A model generated the notes under the pieces. The model did no database searches. It was not told where the DNA came from and worked only from the letters and a program-made list of their open reading frames with translations. From Bacteroidota bacterium (GTDB taxonomy: Bacteria > Bacteroidota > Bacteroidia > Bacteroidales > B39-G9), in the NCBI GenBank assembly GCA_003648455.1, contig QMPG01000025.1:1-18499 (forward strand): DNA of 18,499 nt. Direction: 5' to 3'. Positions 7,998-15,380 of the stretch are shown here, in pieces. Numbering within the stretch: position 1 is the first letter of the stretch; every line of letters starts with the position of its first letter. The translations under genes and the position numbers were made by a program.

Positions 7998-8005
7998 TAT
8001 TTTTG
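7998..8005 (+). promoter_or_regulatory. Candidate -7 element of the glycan cassette
   Basis: TATTTTTG matches TAnnTTTG, 22 nt before the GT2 ATG at 8028. No TTG lies at 19-21 nt spacing. It overlaps the right arm of a perfect 20-bp AT palindrome (7985-8004), which might be an operator or chance. Confidence 0.45.
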
Positions 8006-8027
8006 GGGAATTATAAAATAATAAAAA

Positions 8028-8927
8028 ATGGTTTCTGTAGTTATTTGTTCATATAATAGAGAAAAGTTTTTACCCGGAGCACTTAACAGCTTAATAAATC
8101 AAACTGTTGATAAAGATAAATACGAAGTTATTATTGTAAATAACAATTCAACAGATAGTACAGAAAAGATTTGTAAACAATTTATCAGTGAGAATAAAGA
8201 ATTAAATGTTTCTTATTTTGTAGAAAAAAATCAAGGATTGTCTTTTGCAAGAAATAGAGGGATTAAAGAAGCAAAAGGAGAAATAATATCCTTTATTGAC
8301 GATGATGCGATTGCAAGAGAAGACTATGTTGAGAATCTTATTAAGACTTTTAAACAATATCCTGAATATGGGGCAATTGGAGGAAAGGTGATACCAATTT
8401 TTCCAGATAACAAGGAACCTGTTTGGATGTCGAAATATATTCAGGGAGTTGTGTCAAAAGTTGATTATGGCAATAAGATTAAGGATTTTAGTAAAAAATA
8501 TCCAACAGGATGCAACATGGCTTTTAGAAGAGAATTGTTTGAAAAATTCGGAGGTTTTAATACCGATTTAGTCTATAGGGGAGATGATAAGTATGTTTTT
8601 TATAAGTTGAAAAAAAATAAAGTGAAAATATTGTATGCTCCAAACGTTTATGTAAATCATAATATTGATGCATACCGAATAGAACCCAAGTTTATTGATA
8701 AGATAAGCAAATCAACCGGAGCGAGCGAAAAATTGCGACTTCAAACAGAGCCGGGTTACAAATCAGTTTATAAGCTTTTAGAATATTTTTATAAATTATC
8801 AGGAGCCGTTGTATTATATTTTATGTTTTTAATTAAAGGACAGCCACAAAAAGGAAAATACTGTGTTAAAGTTATGTATCATACTATTTTAGGCTTTTTT
8901 AAAGAAAAGAAATTTGCTCAATTATAA
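8028..8927 (+). CDS. Family 2 glycosyltransferase
   Basis: This is a GT-A fold inverting glycosyltransferase of 299 residues. The N terminus has the GT2 nucleotide-binding start (VSVVICSYNRE, 2-12) and NNNSTD (38-43). The metal-binding DxD region is SFIDDDA (88-94). GCNMAFRR (161-168) and an acceptor-side acidic motif RGDDKYVF (184-191) follow, all in normal family order. A hydrophobic segment near 257-270 may anchor the C terminus to the membrane. It is the first gene of the cassette and is separated by only 6 nt from the next. It would transfer a sugar from a nucleotide donor to a growing surface glycan at the cytoplasmic face; donor and acceptor cannot be read from the sequence. Confidence 0.9.
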   Translation: MVSVVICSYNREKFLPGALNSLINQTVDKDKYEVIIVNNNSTDSTEKICKQFISENKELNVSYFVEKNQGLSFARNRGIKEAKGEIISFIDDDAIAREDYVENLIKTFKQYPEYGAIGGKVIPIFPDNKEPVWMSKYIQGVVSKVDYGNKIKDFSKKYPTGCNMAFRRELFEKFGGFNTDLVYRGDDKYVFYKLKKNKVKILYAPNVYVNHNIDAYRIEPKFIDKISKSTGASEKLRLQTEPGYKSVYKLLEYFYKLSGAVVLYFMFLIKGQPQKGKYCVKVMYHTILGFFKEKKFAQL

Positions 8928-8933
8928 AAAATT

Positions 8934-9830
8934 ATGCCGGCAACCACAATGTTAAAATCAAAGTTTCAGATATTTGTTGAGAATATGGTATTGTCTTTCT
9001 TAACAATTATTAAGATTTTTGTTCTGTCAAAATTTTGTTTGCCCAAAATAAAGTGTTCTAATAAAAGCAACGATTGTATAATTTTAGGCAATGGTCCATC
9101 ATTGAATGATACAATTGCAAACAACAAAGATTTTTTAACAGATAAAGATCTATTTGCAGTAAATTTTTTTGCACGAACAAGTAATTATTCTGTTCTCAAA
9201 CCAAGGCATTATGTAATTACATCTCCTCAATATTGGGCAGAAAATTTTAATGATGTTAATACAGAGGGCAGGAAAGACGTTTTTGAAAAAATCCTTAAAC
9301 AAACAACTTGGGATATTATTTTACATGTTCCTGCTTTGGCCAAAAAGAAAACAACATGGGAAAAAAAGATGTTGCAAAATAAACATATAAGTATTTCGTA
9401 TTTTAACACAACTCCCGTAGATGGGATTAAATTTTTAAATCATTGGTTTTTTAAATTAAATTTAGGGATGCCCAGACCACATAATGTATTAATCCCATCT
9501 ATAAAGATTTCGATTGATCTTAAATATAAAAAAGTGTTTCTTTTTGGAGCAGATCATAGTTGGCTTAAAGATATTTTTGTGACTGATGATAATGTTGTGC
9601 TATTGACTCAAAAGCATTTTTATGATAAAAATAAAGCAAAACCAAATGTTATGCATGTTGGGTCAACATACCGTCAAAGAACACTTGCAGAAGTATTAAC
9701 AAAATTTGTATATGCATTTAATAGTTACTTTGTTTTAAAAGATTATGCCAAAGAAAATAATGTAAAAATTTTTAATGCCACAAAAGGTTCTTATATTGAT
9801 GCTTTTGACAGATATTCGCTTCCTAATTAA
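8934..9830 (+). CDS. GNGPSL-motif Rossmann-type protein, possible sialyltransferase-like enzyme
   Basis: The 298-residue protein has no confident name. After an N-terminal hydrophobic segment (about 15-32) it carries LGNGPSL (51-57), the glycine-rich loop shared by DUF115/MptE-like proteins and by GT42 (CstII-type) sialyltransferases. Next come a VNFF strand (76-79), a central [15 protein letters not shown] (196-210), a lone HVG (241-243) and a C-terminal [13 protein letters not shown] (279-291). The order loop / hydrophobic strand-GxDxx / late His / C-terminal strand resembles CstII from memory, but identity looks low. Position between a GT2 and the CMP-nonulosonate genes makes a glycosyltransferase using a CMP-activated sugar a reasonable inference. 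The alternative is a non-catalytic or different DUF115-like transferase. ATG 8934 is used; a second ATG at 8949 is possible. Confidence 0.6.
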   Translation: MPATTMLKSKFQIFVENMVLSFLTIIKIFVLSKFCLPKIKCSNKSNDCIILGNGPSLNDTIANNKDFLTDKDLFAVNFFARTSNYSVLKPRHYVITSPQYWAENFNDVNTEGRKDVFEKILKQTTWDIILHVPALAKKKTTWEKKMLQNKHISISYFNTTPVDGIKFLNHWFFKLNLGMPRPHNVLIPSIKISIDLKYKKVFLFGADHSWLKDIFVTDDNVVLLTQKHFYDKNKAKPNVMHVGSTYRQRTLAEVLTKFVYAFNSYFVLKDYAKENNVKIFNATKGSYIDAFDRYSLPN

Positions 9831-9838
9831 TAAATATT

Positions 9839-10390
9839 ATGGAAAAAAACCAATTAAGAGAACACTTACATTTTAGCAGTAAAAATTATAGAAATTTAAG
9901 AAAAGCCAAAAAAAAATTAGGTTGTTGCGGAGATATGGTTTTTGTTGATAAAAACGTTGAGTTTCAGAGGTTTCCTAAGAACATTTTTATTGGTGATAAT
10001 GCTGTAGTTAAAGAAGGAACACGAATTTGCAGTTGTAATGAAAATGCCGTTGTTGAAATTGGGAAAAACACTACAATAGGTTTTCATAATTTTATTTTTG
10101 CTTCAGATAAGATTGTAATAGGTAGCGACTGTTTAATTGCTCCTTTTGTGTATATTGTTGACAGTAATCATAAAATAGACAAAAATAAAAAAATTAACGA
10201 ACAAGAAAATGAAACCGCCCCAATAACAATTGGTAATGATGTTTGGATTGCTTCTGGAGTAACAATTTTAAAAGGAGTAAAAATTGGAGATGGCGCTGTT
10301 ATTGCTGCTAATTCTGTTGTGAATAAGGATGTGCCACCATACAAAATATATGGGGGTACACCCGCAAAAGAGATTGGAGAAAGAAAATGA
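9839..10390 (+). CDS. Hexapeptide-repeat (LbH) acyltransferase
   Basis: The 183-residue protein has isoleucine/valine-rich hexapeptide repeats typical of left-handed beta-helix acyltransferases ([60 protein letters not shown]). It ends with the [10 protein letters not shown] signature (171-180) of the CysE/LacA/NodL-type family. The loop with the likely catalytic His is VDSNHKID (H111). Such enzymes transfer an acetyl or other acyl group from acyl-CoA to a sugar hydroxyl or amine. Its stop codon overlaps the start of the cytidylyltransferase (ATGA), so the two are translationally coupled. It may acylate the nonulosonate or its precursor; the substrate is unproven. Confidence 0.88.
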   Translation: MEKNQLREHLHFSSKNYRNLRKAKKKLGCCGDMVFVDKNVEFQRFPKNIFIGDNAVVKEGTRICSCNENAVVEIGKNTTIGFHNFIFASDKIVIGSDCLIAPFVYIVDSNHKIDKNKKINEQENETAPITIGNDVWIASGVTILKGVKIGDGAVIAANSVVNKDVPPYKIYGGTPAKEIGERK

Positions 10391-11079
10391 AAATAGGTTT
10401 TGTTATTATTTGTAGGTATAATTCTTCAAGACTTCCCGGTAAAATCCTTATGGAAATAAACGGAAAGTCAATTTTACAATATATTATTGAAAGGCTTTCT
10501 TTAGTTGTGCCGGAAAACAATATTGTTGTTGCCACGTCTGAAGAAAAAACGGATAATCCAATAGCAGAATATTGTGTAAAAAACAAAATTAATGTTTTTC
10601 GAGGTTCTCTTGATAATGTAGCATTAAGGTTTTTAAATTGTGGGAAAAGAAATAAATTCGATTTTATTACAAGAATAAATGGAGATAATCTGTTTGTTGA
10701 TGTCGAAGTTTTACAAAGAATGATTAAGTTTGCACAAACAAATAAATATGATTTTGTTAGCAATGTTAAAGACAGGACATTTCCTAAAGGAATGAGTGTC
10801 GAAATTGTTAGAACAAAGCACTATGAAGAAATGTATTCAAAATTTAATAATGATGGACATTTTGAACATGTAACACAATATTTATATCAAAACGATAAAA
10901 ATAAAAATTATTATTATTTTTACAACACAATTTGTTCTGAAACAGCTGGAATTCAGTTAGCTATAGATAATAAGGGGGATTTGGATTTTGCAAAAAAAAT
11001 AGTTAGTAGATTTGAAAAAAATCACACTGAGTACGGACTTAAAGAAATATTTAAAATTATTAAAGAAATAAATGAATAA
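10387..11079 (+). CDS. SpsF-like cytidylyltransferase
   Basis: The 230-residue protein belongs to the CMP-sugar cytidylyltransferase superfamily (PF02348), closest in pattern to SpsF of Bacillus spore-coat glycan loci. It has the nucleotide-binding start R10-YN-SSRLPGK (10-19), [10 protein letters not shown] (97-106) where D100 is the expected metal/nucleotide ligand, and the C-terminal [15 protein letters not shown] (191-205) with the second conserved Asp (D194). These look intact, so activity is likely. The expected reaction is CTP plus a keto-deoxy sugar acid giving a CMP-sugar and pyrophosphate. It overlaps the next gene, an SpsE/NeuB-like synthase, by 8 nt. The pairing mirrors spsE-spsF and strongly suggests that it activates the synthase product. 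Confidence 0.85.
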   Translation: MKIGFVIICRYNSSRLPGKILMEINGKSILQYIIERLSLVVPENNIVVATSEEKTDNPIAEYCVKNKINVFRGSLDNVALRFLNCGKRNKFDFITRINGDNLFVDVEVLQRMIKFAQTNKYDFVSNVKDRTFPKGMSVEIVRTKHYEEMYSKFNNDGHFEHVTQYLYQNDKNKNYYYFYNTICSETAGIQLAIDNKGDLDFAKKIVSRFEKNHTEYGLKEIFKIIKEINE

Positions 11080-12088
11080 TTCGTTTAAAGGGAAATTGGG
11101 TCCTTTGTTAATTGCAGAGATTGGTGGAAACCATGAGGGGAATTTTGACTATGCGTTAAAACTTACCAAACAAGCAATTTCAACTGGAGTCGATTTTATT
11201 AAATTTCAATTATATACTGGAGATACGCTGGTTAGCAGAATTGAAAGTCCAAAAAGAAACAAACATTTTAAAACTTTTGAATTATCAAAAGCACAGAATA
11301 TTTATCTTGCAAAAACAATTAACGAAGCAGGACTAAATTATATGGCATCTGTTTGGGATGAAGATATGATAGAGTGGATTGATCCATATATGTCAATATA
11401 CAAAGTAGGATCTGGCGACCTTACTGCTTATCCTGTTCTTCGGAGTATTGCCAAAAAAGGAAAACCAATTATTCTCTCAACTGGTTTGTCAACCGAAAAA
11501 GAAGTTCTTGATGCTGTTGACTTTATTCAATCTGTTGATGAAAAATATAAATCCCCGAATTTTTTAGCATTGCTTCAGTGTACTTCAATGTATCCTATTT
11601 CTGATTCAGACGCAAATCTTGCCGTTATTTCAGAGCTTAAAAAACAAACGGGATTAACTGTTGGATATTCAGACCATACAATAGGATTAAAGGCTTTAAT
11701 TTATGCCCATGCATTAGGGGCTGAAATATTAGAGTTTCATTTTACAGATTCAAGAGAAGGAAAACAATTTAGAGACCATAAAGTTTCTTTAACACCAAGT
11801 GAAGTTCAAGTGTTGCAAGAAGAAATAAAGTTAATAAACATTTATAAAGGAAATAAAGAAAAAAAACCATTGCCAATAGAAATTGATAACGGACATGATG
11901 TTTCGTTTCGAAGGGCTGTTTATCCTGTAAAAGATTTGCCAGCAGGAACCATCCTAAATGAAACAGATTTAATATGCTTAAGGCCAAATGTTGGAATTGA
12001 CGCAAGAGAATATGATAAGCTTATTGGGGAAAAAACAAAAATAGATTTAAAAGCCCATCAGAAATTAGAATGGAACTTTTTTGTTTAA
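11072..12088 (+). CDS. NeuB/SpsE-like nonulosonate synthase
   Basis: The 338-residue cytoplasmic enzyme condenses phosphoenolpyruvate with an N-acyl-hexosamine to give a nine-carbon sialic-acid-like sugar. The N-terminal TIM barrel shows LIAEIGGNHEG (13-23, catalytic-type E16), KFQLY (44-48), KVGSGDL (111-117), ILSTGLS (134-140), QCTSMYP (169-175) and GYSDHTIG (198-205). The metal-site histidines are H223 (EFHFT) and H236 (RDHKVS). A C-terminal SAF (antifreeze-like) domain (about 280-336) contains the LRPNVGID substrate-closing loop. Length and order are normal for NeuB/SpsE. EFHFTDSREGK replaces the more usual EKHFTLDR-type segment, hinting at a subfamily with a different substrate. Neuraminate, legionaminate and pseudaminate synthases cannot be told apart by eye. 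Confidence 0.9.
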   Translation: MNNSFKGKLGPLLIAEIGGNHEGNFDYALKLTKQAISTGVDFIKFQLYTGDTLVSRIESPKRNKHFKTFELSKAQNIYLAKTINEAGLNYMASVWDEDMIEWIDPYMSIYKVGSGDLTAYPVLRSIAKKGKPIILSTGLSTEKEVLDAVDFIQSVDEKYKSPNFLALLQCTSMYPISDSDANLAVISELKKQTGLTVGYSDHTIGLKALIYAHALGAEILEFHFTDSREGKQFRDHKVSLTPSEVQVLQEEIKLINIYKGNKEKKPLPIEIDNGHDVSFRRAVYPVKDLPAGTILNETDLICLRPNVGIDAREYDKLIGEKTKIDLKAHQKLEWNFFV

Positions 12089-12103
12089 TTTAATTTAATT
12101 CGG

Positions 12104-12727
12104 ATGTTTTTAAATATCATATTATTTTTTAAAAGAATTTCTCCAGTTTTGAAAGGGCAGATGTTTAAATTGTTTTATTCGTCAGCGCGAATAAAAATTG
12201 GGAAAAATTTTCAATGTAATACCTTTCCACATGTTTTGATAAATAAGAATTGTAAAATCATAATAAAAAACAATGTTGTATTTAGAAGAGATGTTGAGTT
12301 AAGATCTCATGGAACCTCCAAAATTGTTATTAATAATAATGTCAGAATTGATAGAGGTGTCAGAATTCTTGCCGCAAATGAATCGAAAATCAGAATAAAT
12401 TCTGGGACTAGAATTGGGCTTTATTCTGTCTTAAATGGAGGGGATGATATAAACATTGGAGAAAAAAATTTAATCTCAGGTTTTGTATATTTGCAAACAA
12501 GTATGCATAATCATAAAAAGGGCAAATCTGTGCAAGAACAAGGTTATTTACATTCACCCATTACTCTTGAAAATGACGTTTGGATTGGTACACATGCAGT
12601 AATTCTTCCTGGTTGTAATATTGGACAAGGAGCTGTTATTGGAAGCAATGCAGTTGTTACAAAGAGTGTTAGTCCCGAATCTGTAATTGGGGGAGTGCCG
12701 GCAAAATTAATAAAAAAAAGAATTTAA
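12104..12727 (+). CDS. Second hexapeptide-repeat (LbH) acyltransferase
   Basis: The 207-residue protein is a left-handed beta-helix acyltransferase with many hexapeptide turns from about residue 45 on (IIIKNNVVF, IVINNNVRID, INIGEKNLISG, ITLENDVWIGTHAVIL, NIGQGAVIGSNAVV). The C-terminal GGVPAKLIKK (196-205) is typical of the family. Candidate catalytic His residues lie in SMHNHKKG (H135/H137). The basic, hydrophobic N-terminal 25 residues suggest membrane association. It resembles WbbJ-type acetyltransferases that decorate O-antigen or capsule sugars. It differs clearly from the first LbH gene of the cassette, so the two probably modify different positions or substrates. It starts 15 nt after the NeuB-like gene. 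Confidence 0.88.
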   Translation: MFLNIILFFKRISPVLKGQMFKLFYSSARIKIGKNFQCNTFPHVLINKNCKIIIKNNVVFRRDVELRSHGTSKIVINNNVRIDRGVRILAANESKIRINSGTRIGLYSVLNGGDDINIGEKNLISGFVYLQTSMHNHKKGKSVQEQGYLHSPITLENDVWIGTHAVILPGCNIGQGAVIGSNAVVTKSVSPESVIGGVPAKLIKKRI

Positions 12728-12742
12728 TAATTTAATGTTTTA

Positions 12743-14140
12743 ATGTTTATACCAAAACCAAACCCACTTATTACCATTTATATAACGAATTATAATTATG
12801 GTAAATATATAAAAGAGTCTATTGAAAGTGTTCTGAATCAGACCTGCCAAGATTTTGAACTTATTATTATTGATGATGGCTCTACTGACAATTCTAAAGA
12901 AATAATAAACTCATATTCAAACAATGAGAAAATAAGAATTATATTTCAGAATAATAAGGGACTAAATATTACCAATAATATTGCTCTTAGGGTTGCTCGT
13001 GGTAAATTTATTATGCGTCTCGATGCTGATGATTATTTAGACAGCAACGCACTACTTGTTATGTCAAATATTATTAGCAAAGATGATGAGTTAGGATTAA
13101 TTTTTCCAGATTATTTTTTGGTTGATGCTGACGGAAATGTGCTTAGCGTTGCAAAAAGACACTCGTTCGACAATAATGTTTCTTTATTAGACCAACCCGC
13201 CCATGGTGCCTGCACAATGATAAGAAAAAAATTTCTTCAAATTTTGGGGGGATACGATGAGCAGTTTAAATGTCAGGATGGATATGAATTGTGGATAAAA
13301 TTTACAAAAAAATATAAAGTTACAAACGTAAATACCCCCCTCTTTTATTATCGACAACATGGTCTTAATCTTACTTCAGACGAAAGAAAAATACTAAATA
13401 CAAGAGCTTCTATAAAGGATAAGTATATTAAAAAAAACGGGTTCAAAAACATGAAATCTGTTGCAATTATTCCGGTTCGTGGCTCAAAGTATAAATCTAA
13501 CAATGTTGTTTTCACAAAACTTAACGACAAATATGTAATTGATTGGAAGATAGACGAGGCTTTAAAATCTGAAAAAATATCATTAGTTGTTGTTAGCTCC
13601 CCTGACGAAAAGATTGAGGAACATGTTCTTGCAAAATATGGAGAAAACACAAAAATAAAGTTTCATAAACGAGAAGAAGAATTAGCAAGGTTAAATATTG
13701 ACCTAACACAAACAATTAACAATATACTTAAGCAAGATTATATTTCAGAAATTGATCCACAAATATTAGTAGTATTATCTGTAGAAAACCCTTTTGTTAA
13801 AAGCGCTTTTATTGACGATGCAATTAATTCTATGAATATTTTTAAAACCGATTCTCTTATTAGTGTTCGGCAAGAAACAAGCATGTTTTTTCAACACGAC
13901 GGAGGAGGAATGAAACCAATACTTAATCAAGAGAAATTTTCAAAATTAGAGAGAGAGGCTCTGTATAAATATTCAGGTGGTATAATTGCTGTTAAAACAA
14001 GTCAATTTATGAAGAGCCTGAAACTTATTTCAGGAACTGTAGGTCATATTGTAATTGATGAGCAATCTGCTCATGTTTTAAAAACAAAATATGATGTTAA
14101 AATAGCACAATTTTTGGCAAAGCAAGAGCCGGAAGTTTAG
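12743..14140 (+). CDS. GT2 glycosyltransferase fused to a degenerate NeuA-like domain
   Basis: The 465-residue protein has two parts. Residues 8-215 are a GT2 glycosyltransferase: ITIYITNYNYGK (10-21), IIDDGSTDN (42-50), DxD in RLDADDYLD (92-100), and the acceptor-side QDGYELW (178-184). Residues 237-460 look like a CMP-sialic acid synthetase (NeuA): VAIIPVRGSK start (240-249), WKIDEALKSEKI (268-279), VVVSSPDEKI (282-291), KREEELARLNID (309-320), and a late SGGIIAV strand (411-417). Key NeuA features seem eroded. The RxGSKGxxxKN loop is shortened and lacks the KN pair, the QPTSPLR segment reads SVENPFVK, and the DID-type metal Asp pair near the C terminus reads AHVL. The GT half looks active; the NeuA half may bind rather than make a CMP-sugar. 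It is the last cassette gene. Confidence 0.85.
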   Translation: MFIPKPNPLITIYITNYNYGKYIKESIESVLNQTCQDFELIIIDDGSTDNSKEIINSYSNNEKIRIIFQNNKGLNITNNIALRVARGKFIMRLDADDYLDSNALLVMSNIISKDDELGLIFPDYFLVDADGNVLSVAKRHSFDNNVSLLDQPAHGACTMIRKKFLQILGGYDEQFKCQDGYELWIKFTKKYKVTNVNTPLFYYRQHGLNLTSDERKILNTRASIKDKYIKKNGFKNMKSVAIIPVRGSKYKSNNVVFTKLNDKYVIDWKIDEALKSEKISLVVVSSPDEKIEEHVLAKYGENTKIKFHKREEELARLNIDLTQTINNILKQDYISEIDPQILVVLSVENPFVKSAFIDDAINSMNIFKTDSLISVRQETSMFFQHDGGGMKPILNQEKFSKLEREALYKYSGGIIAVKTSQFMKSLKLISGTVGHIVIDEQSAHVLKTKYDVKIAQFLAKQEPEV

Positions 14141-14191
14141 TAGTGTTTTAATAAGCGGGTTTTACAGCAAAAATTTTTCTAAAATACAGCA

Positions 14192-14231
14192 AAGCATTAA
14201 AAAAATAATACATTTTATTTTTTTAATGCTT
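14192..14231 (+). terminator. Strong hairpin ending the glycan cassette
   Basis: A perfect 17-bp inverted repeat (14192-14208 with 14215-14231) surrounds a 6-nt loop, 52 nt after the last cassette stop. The arms are AT-rich, and the T-rich tract downstream (14235-14246) is interrupted. It probably terminates the operon and insulates the OmpA-family gene. Confidence 0.65.
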
Positions 14232-14238
14232 AAATTTG
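14231..14238 (+). promoter_or_regulatory. Candidate -7 element for the OmpA-family gene
   Basis: TAAATTTG matches TAnnTTTG, 26 nt before the ATG at 14265, and begins at the last base of the preceding hairpin. No TTG is present at the expected -33 distance. Confidence 0.35.
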
Positions 14239-14264
14239 TTTTTTTATAATTAATATAAATCATT

Positions 14265-15317
14265 ATGTGTAATAAAATTAAATGTCTTTTTATCTTAATT
14301 GTTATTTCAACAATGTTTTTCTCATGTGTTCCTACGCGCCAATTTCAAGAATTGAAAAATAAAAATGAAACATGTGTTGATGAAAGAGATTCTTTAAAAA
14401 GTAATAACGAGAGTTTAACAGTAAAGAATACAGAACAGAAATCTGAAATTGATGAACTCAAGAAAGAAATTGCTGATTTGGCTACAAAAAAATCAGATAT
14501 GGAAGATTCTTTATCATTCTATTCAAGAAAATATAAGGTTTATAAAAAATTATATGATGATATAAATACAAATCAAGATAAATATTCTTCAAGCAATGAT
14601 AAAGAAACAAAGCTTTTACTTGCTGAAATACAGGAAACAAAAGATGACTTGCAAAAACGAGAGGATAAATTAAAAGAATTGGAACTTGTCTTAAATGCTA
14701 AACAAAAAGAACTTGATGCAAAAAACAAAAGTTTAATGGAATTAGATGCTGAATTGAAACAAAAGCAAAAAGAGCTTGAAGAGCAGAACAAAAAATTTAT
14801 CGAACTGCAACACATTTTGAATAGAAAAGATTCTGCTGTGGCCGAGTTAAAAGAAAAAGTTACAGATGCTTTGCTTGGCTTTGAGAATAAAGGACTTTCT
14901 ATTAATGTTCGAAACGGTAAGGTGTATGTTTCTATGGAAGAAAAATTGCTTTTTAAATCAGGCAAATATAATGTTGACACTAAAGGCGTAAATGCATTAA
15001 AGAAACTATCAACGGTGTTAGCTCAAAATAAAGATATCAATATTTTGGTGGAAGGTCATACCGACGATGTCCCATATCATGGAACAGGCAATATAAAAGA
15101 TAATTGGGATTTAAGTGTAATGAGAGCAACTGCGATAGTTAAAATATTGCTTAAAAACTCAAAAATAGAACCAAAAAGAATAACTGCAGCAGGAAGAGGA
15201 AAATATGTGCCTATTGATCCCGCAAAAACATCCGAAGCAAGACGCAAGAACCGCCGAACAGAAATTGTATTAACACCAAAACTCAATGAGTTGTTCCAAA
15301 TACTAGAAAACAACTAA
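14265..15317 (+). CDS. OmpA-family peptidoglycan-binding lipoprotein with coiled coil
   Basis: The 350-residue envelope protein has a lipoprotein signal (lipobox MFFS|C, lipidated C21). A long charged coiled coil runs from about 25 to 205, with heptad-like runs of K/E/L/Q and the repeated phrase KQKELDAKNKSL / KQKELEEQNKKF. A C-terminal OmpA/MotB domain follows (about 210-338). The domain has the LFKSGKYNV start, EGHTDD (263-268), the diaminopimelate-binding pair D282 (NWDLSVMRA) and R331 (RKNRRTEI), and AAGRGKYVP. It should tether the outer membrane to peptidoglycan, with the coiled coil spanning the periplasm. It follows the glycan cassette but has its own terminator and probably its own promoter. 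Confidence 0.92.
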   Translation: MCNKIKCLFILIVISTMFFSCVPTRQFQELKNKNETCVDERDSLKSNNESLTVKNTEQKSEIDELKKEIADLATKKSDMEDSLSFYSRKYKVYKKLYDDINTNQDKYSSSNDKETKLLLAEIQETKDDLQKREDKLKELELVLNAKQKELDAKNKSLMELDAELKQKQKELEEQNKKFIELQHILNRKDSAVAELKEKVTDALLGFENKGLSINVRNGKVYVSMEEKLLFKSGKYNVDTKGVNALKKLSTVLAQNKDINILVEGHTDDVPYHGTGNIKDNWDLSVMRATAIVKILLKNSKIEPKRITAAGRGKYVPIDPAKTSEARRKNRRTEIVLTPKLNELFQILENN

Positions 15318-15323
15318 TTTATC

Positions 15324-15353
15324 AAACAGTCTGCTTGTCAGACTGTTTTTTTT
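15324..15353 (+). terminator. Rho-independent terminator of the OmpA-family gene
   Basis: A perfect 10-bp stem AAACAGTCTG / CAGACTGTTT with a 5-nt loop CTTGT is followed by a T8 run. It starts 7 nt after the stop codon. It leaves only 27 nt before the next gene. Confidence 0.92.
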
Positions 15354-15380
15354 ATTGTATTTATTTTGAGAGAGCAATTT

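Noticed and set aside
14192..14231. Inverted repeat as a transposon end
   Set aside because: No transposase or target duplication is nearby; the position after the operon's last stop fits a terminator.
15366..15380. TTG start for the radical SAM protein
   Set aside because: The ATG five codons downstream gives a normal N terminus, and the TTG sits very close to the terminator T-run.
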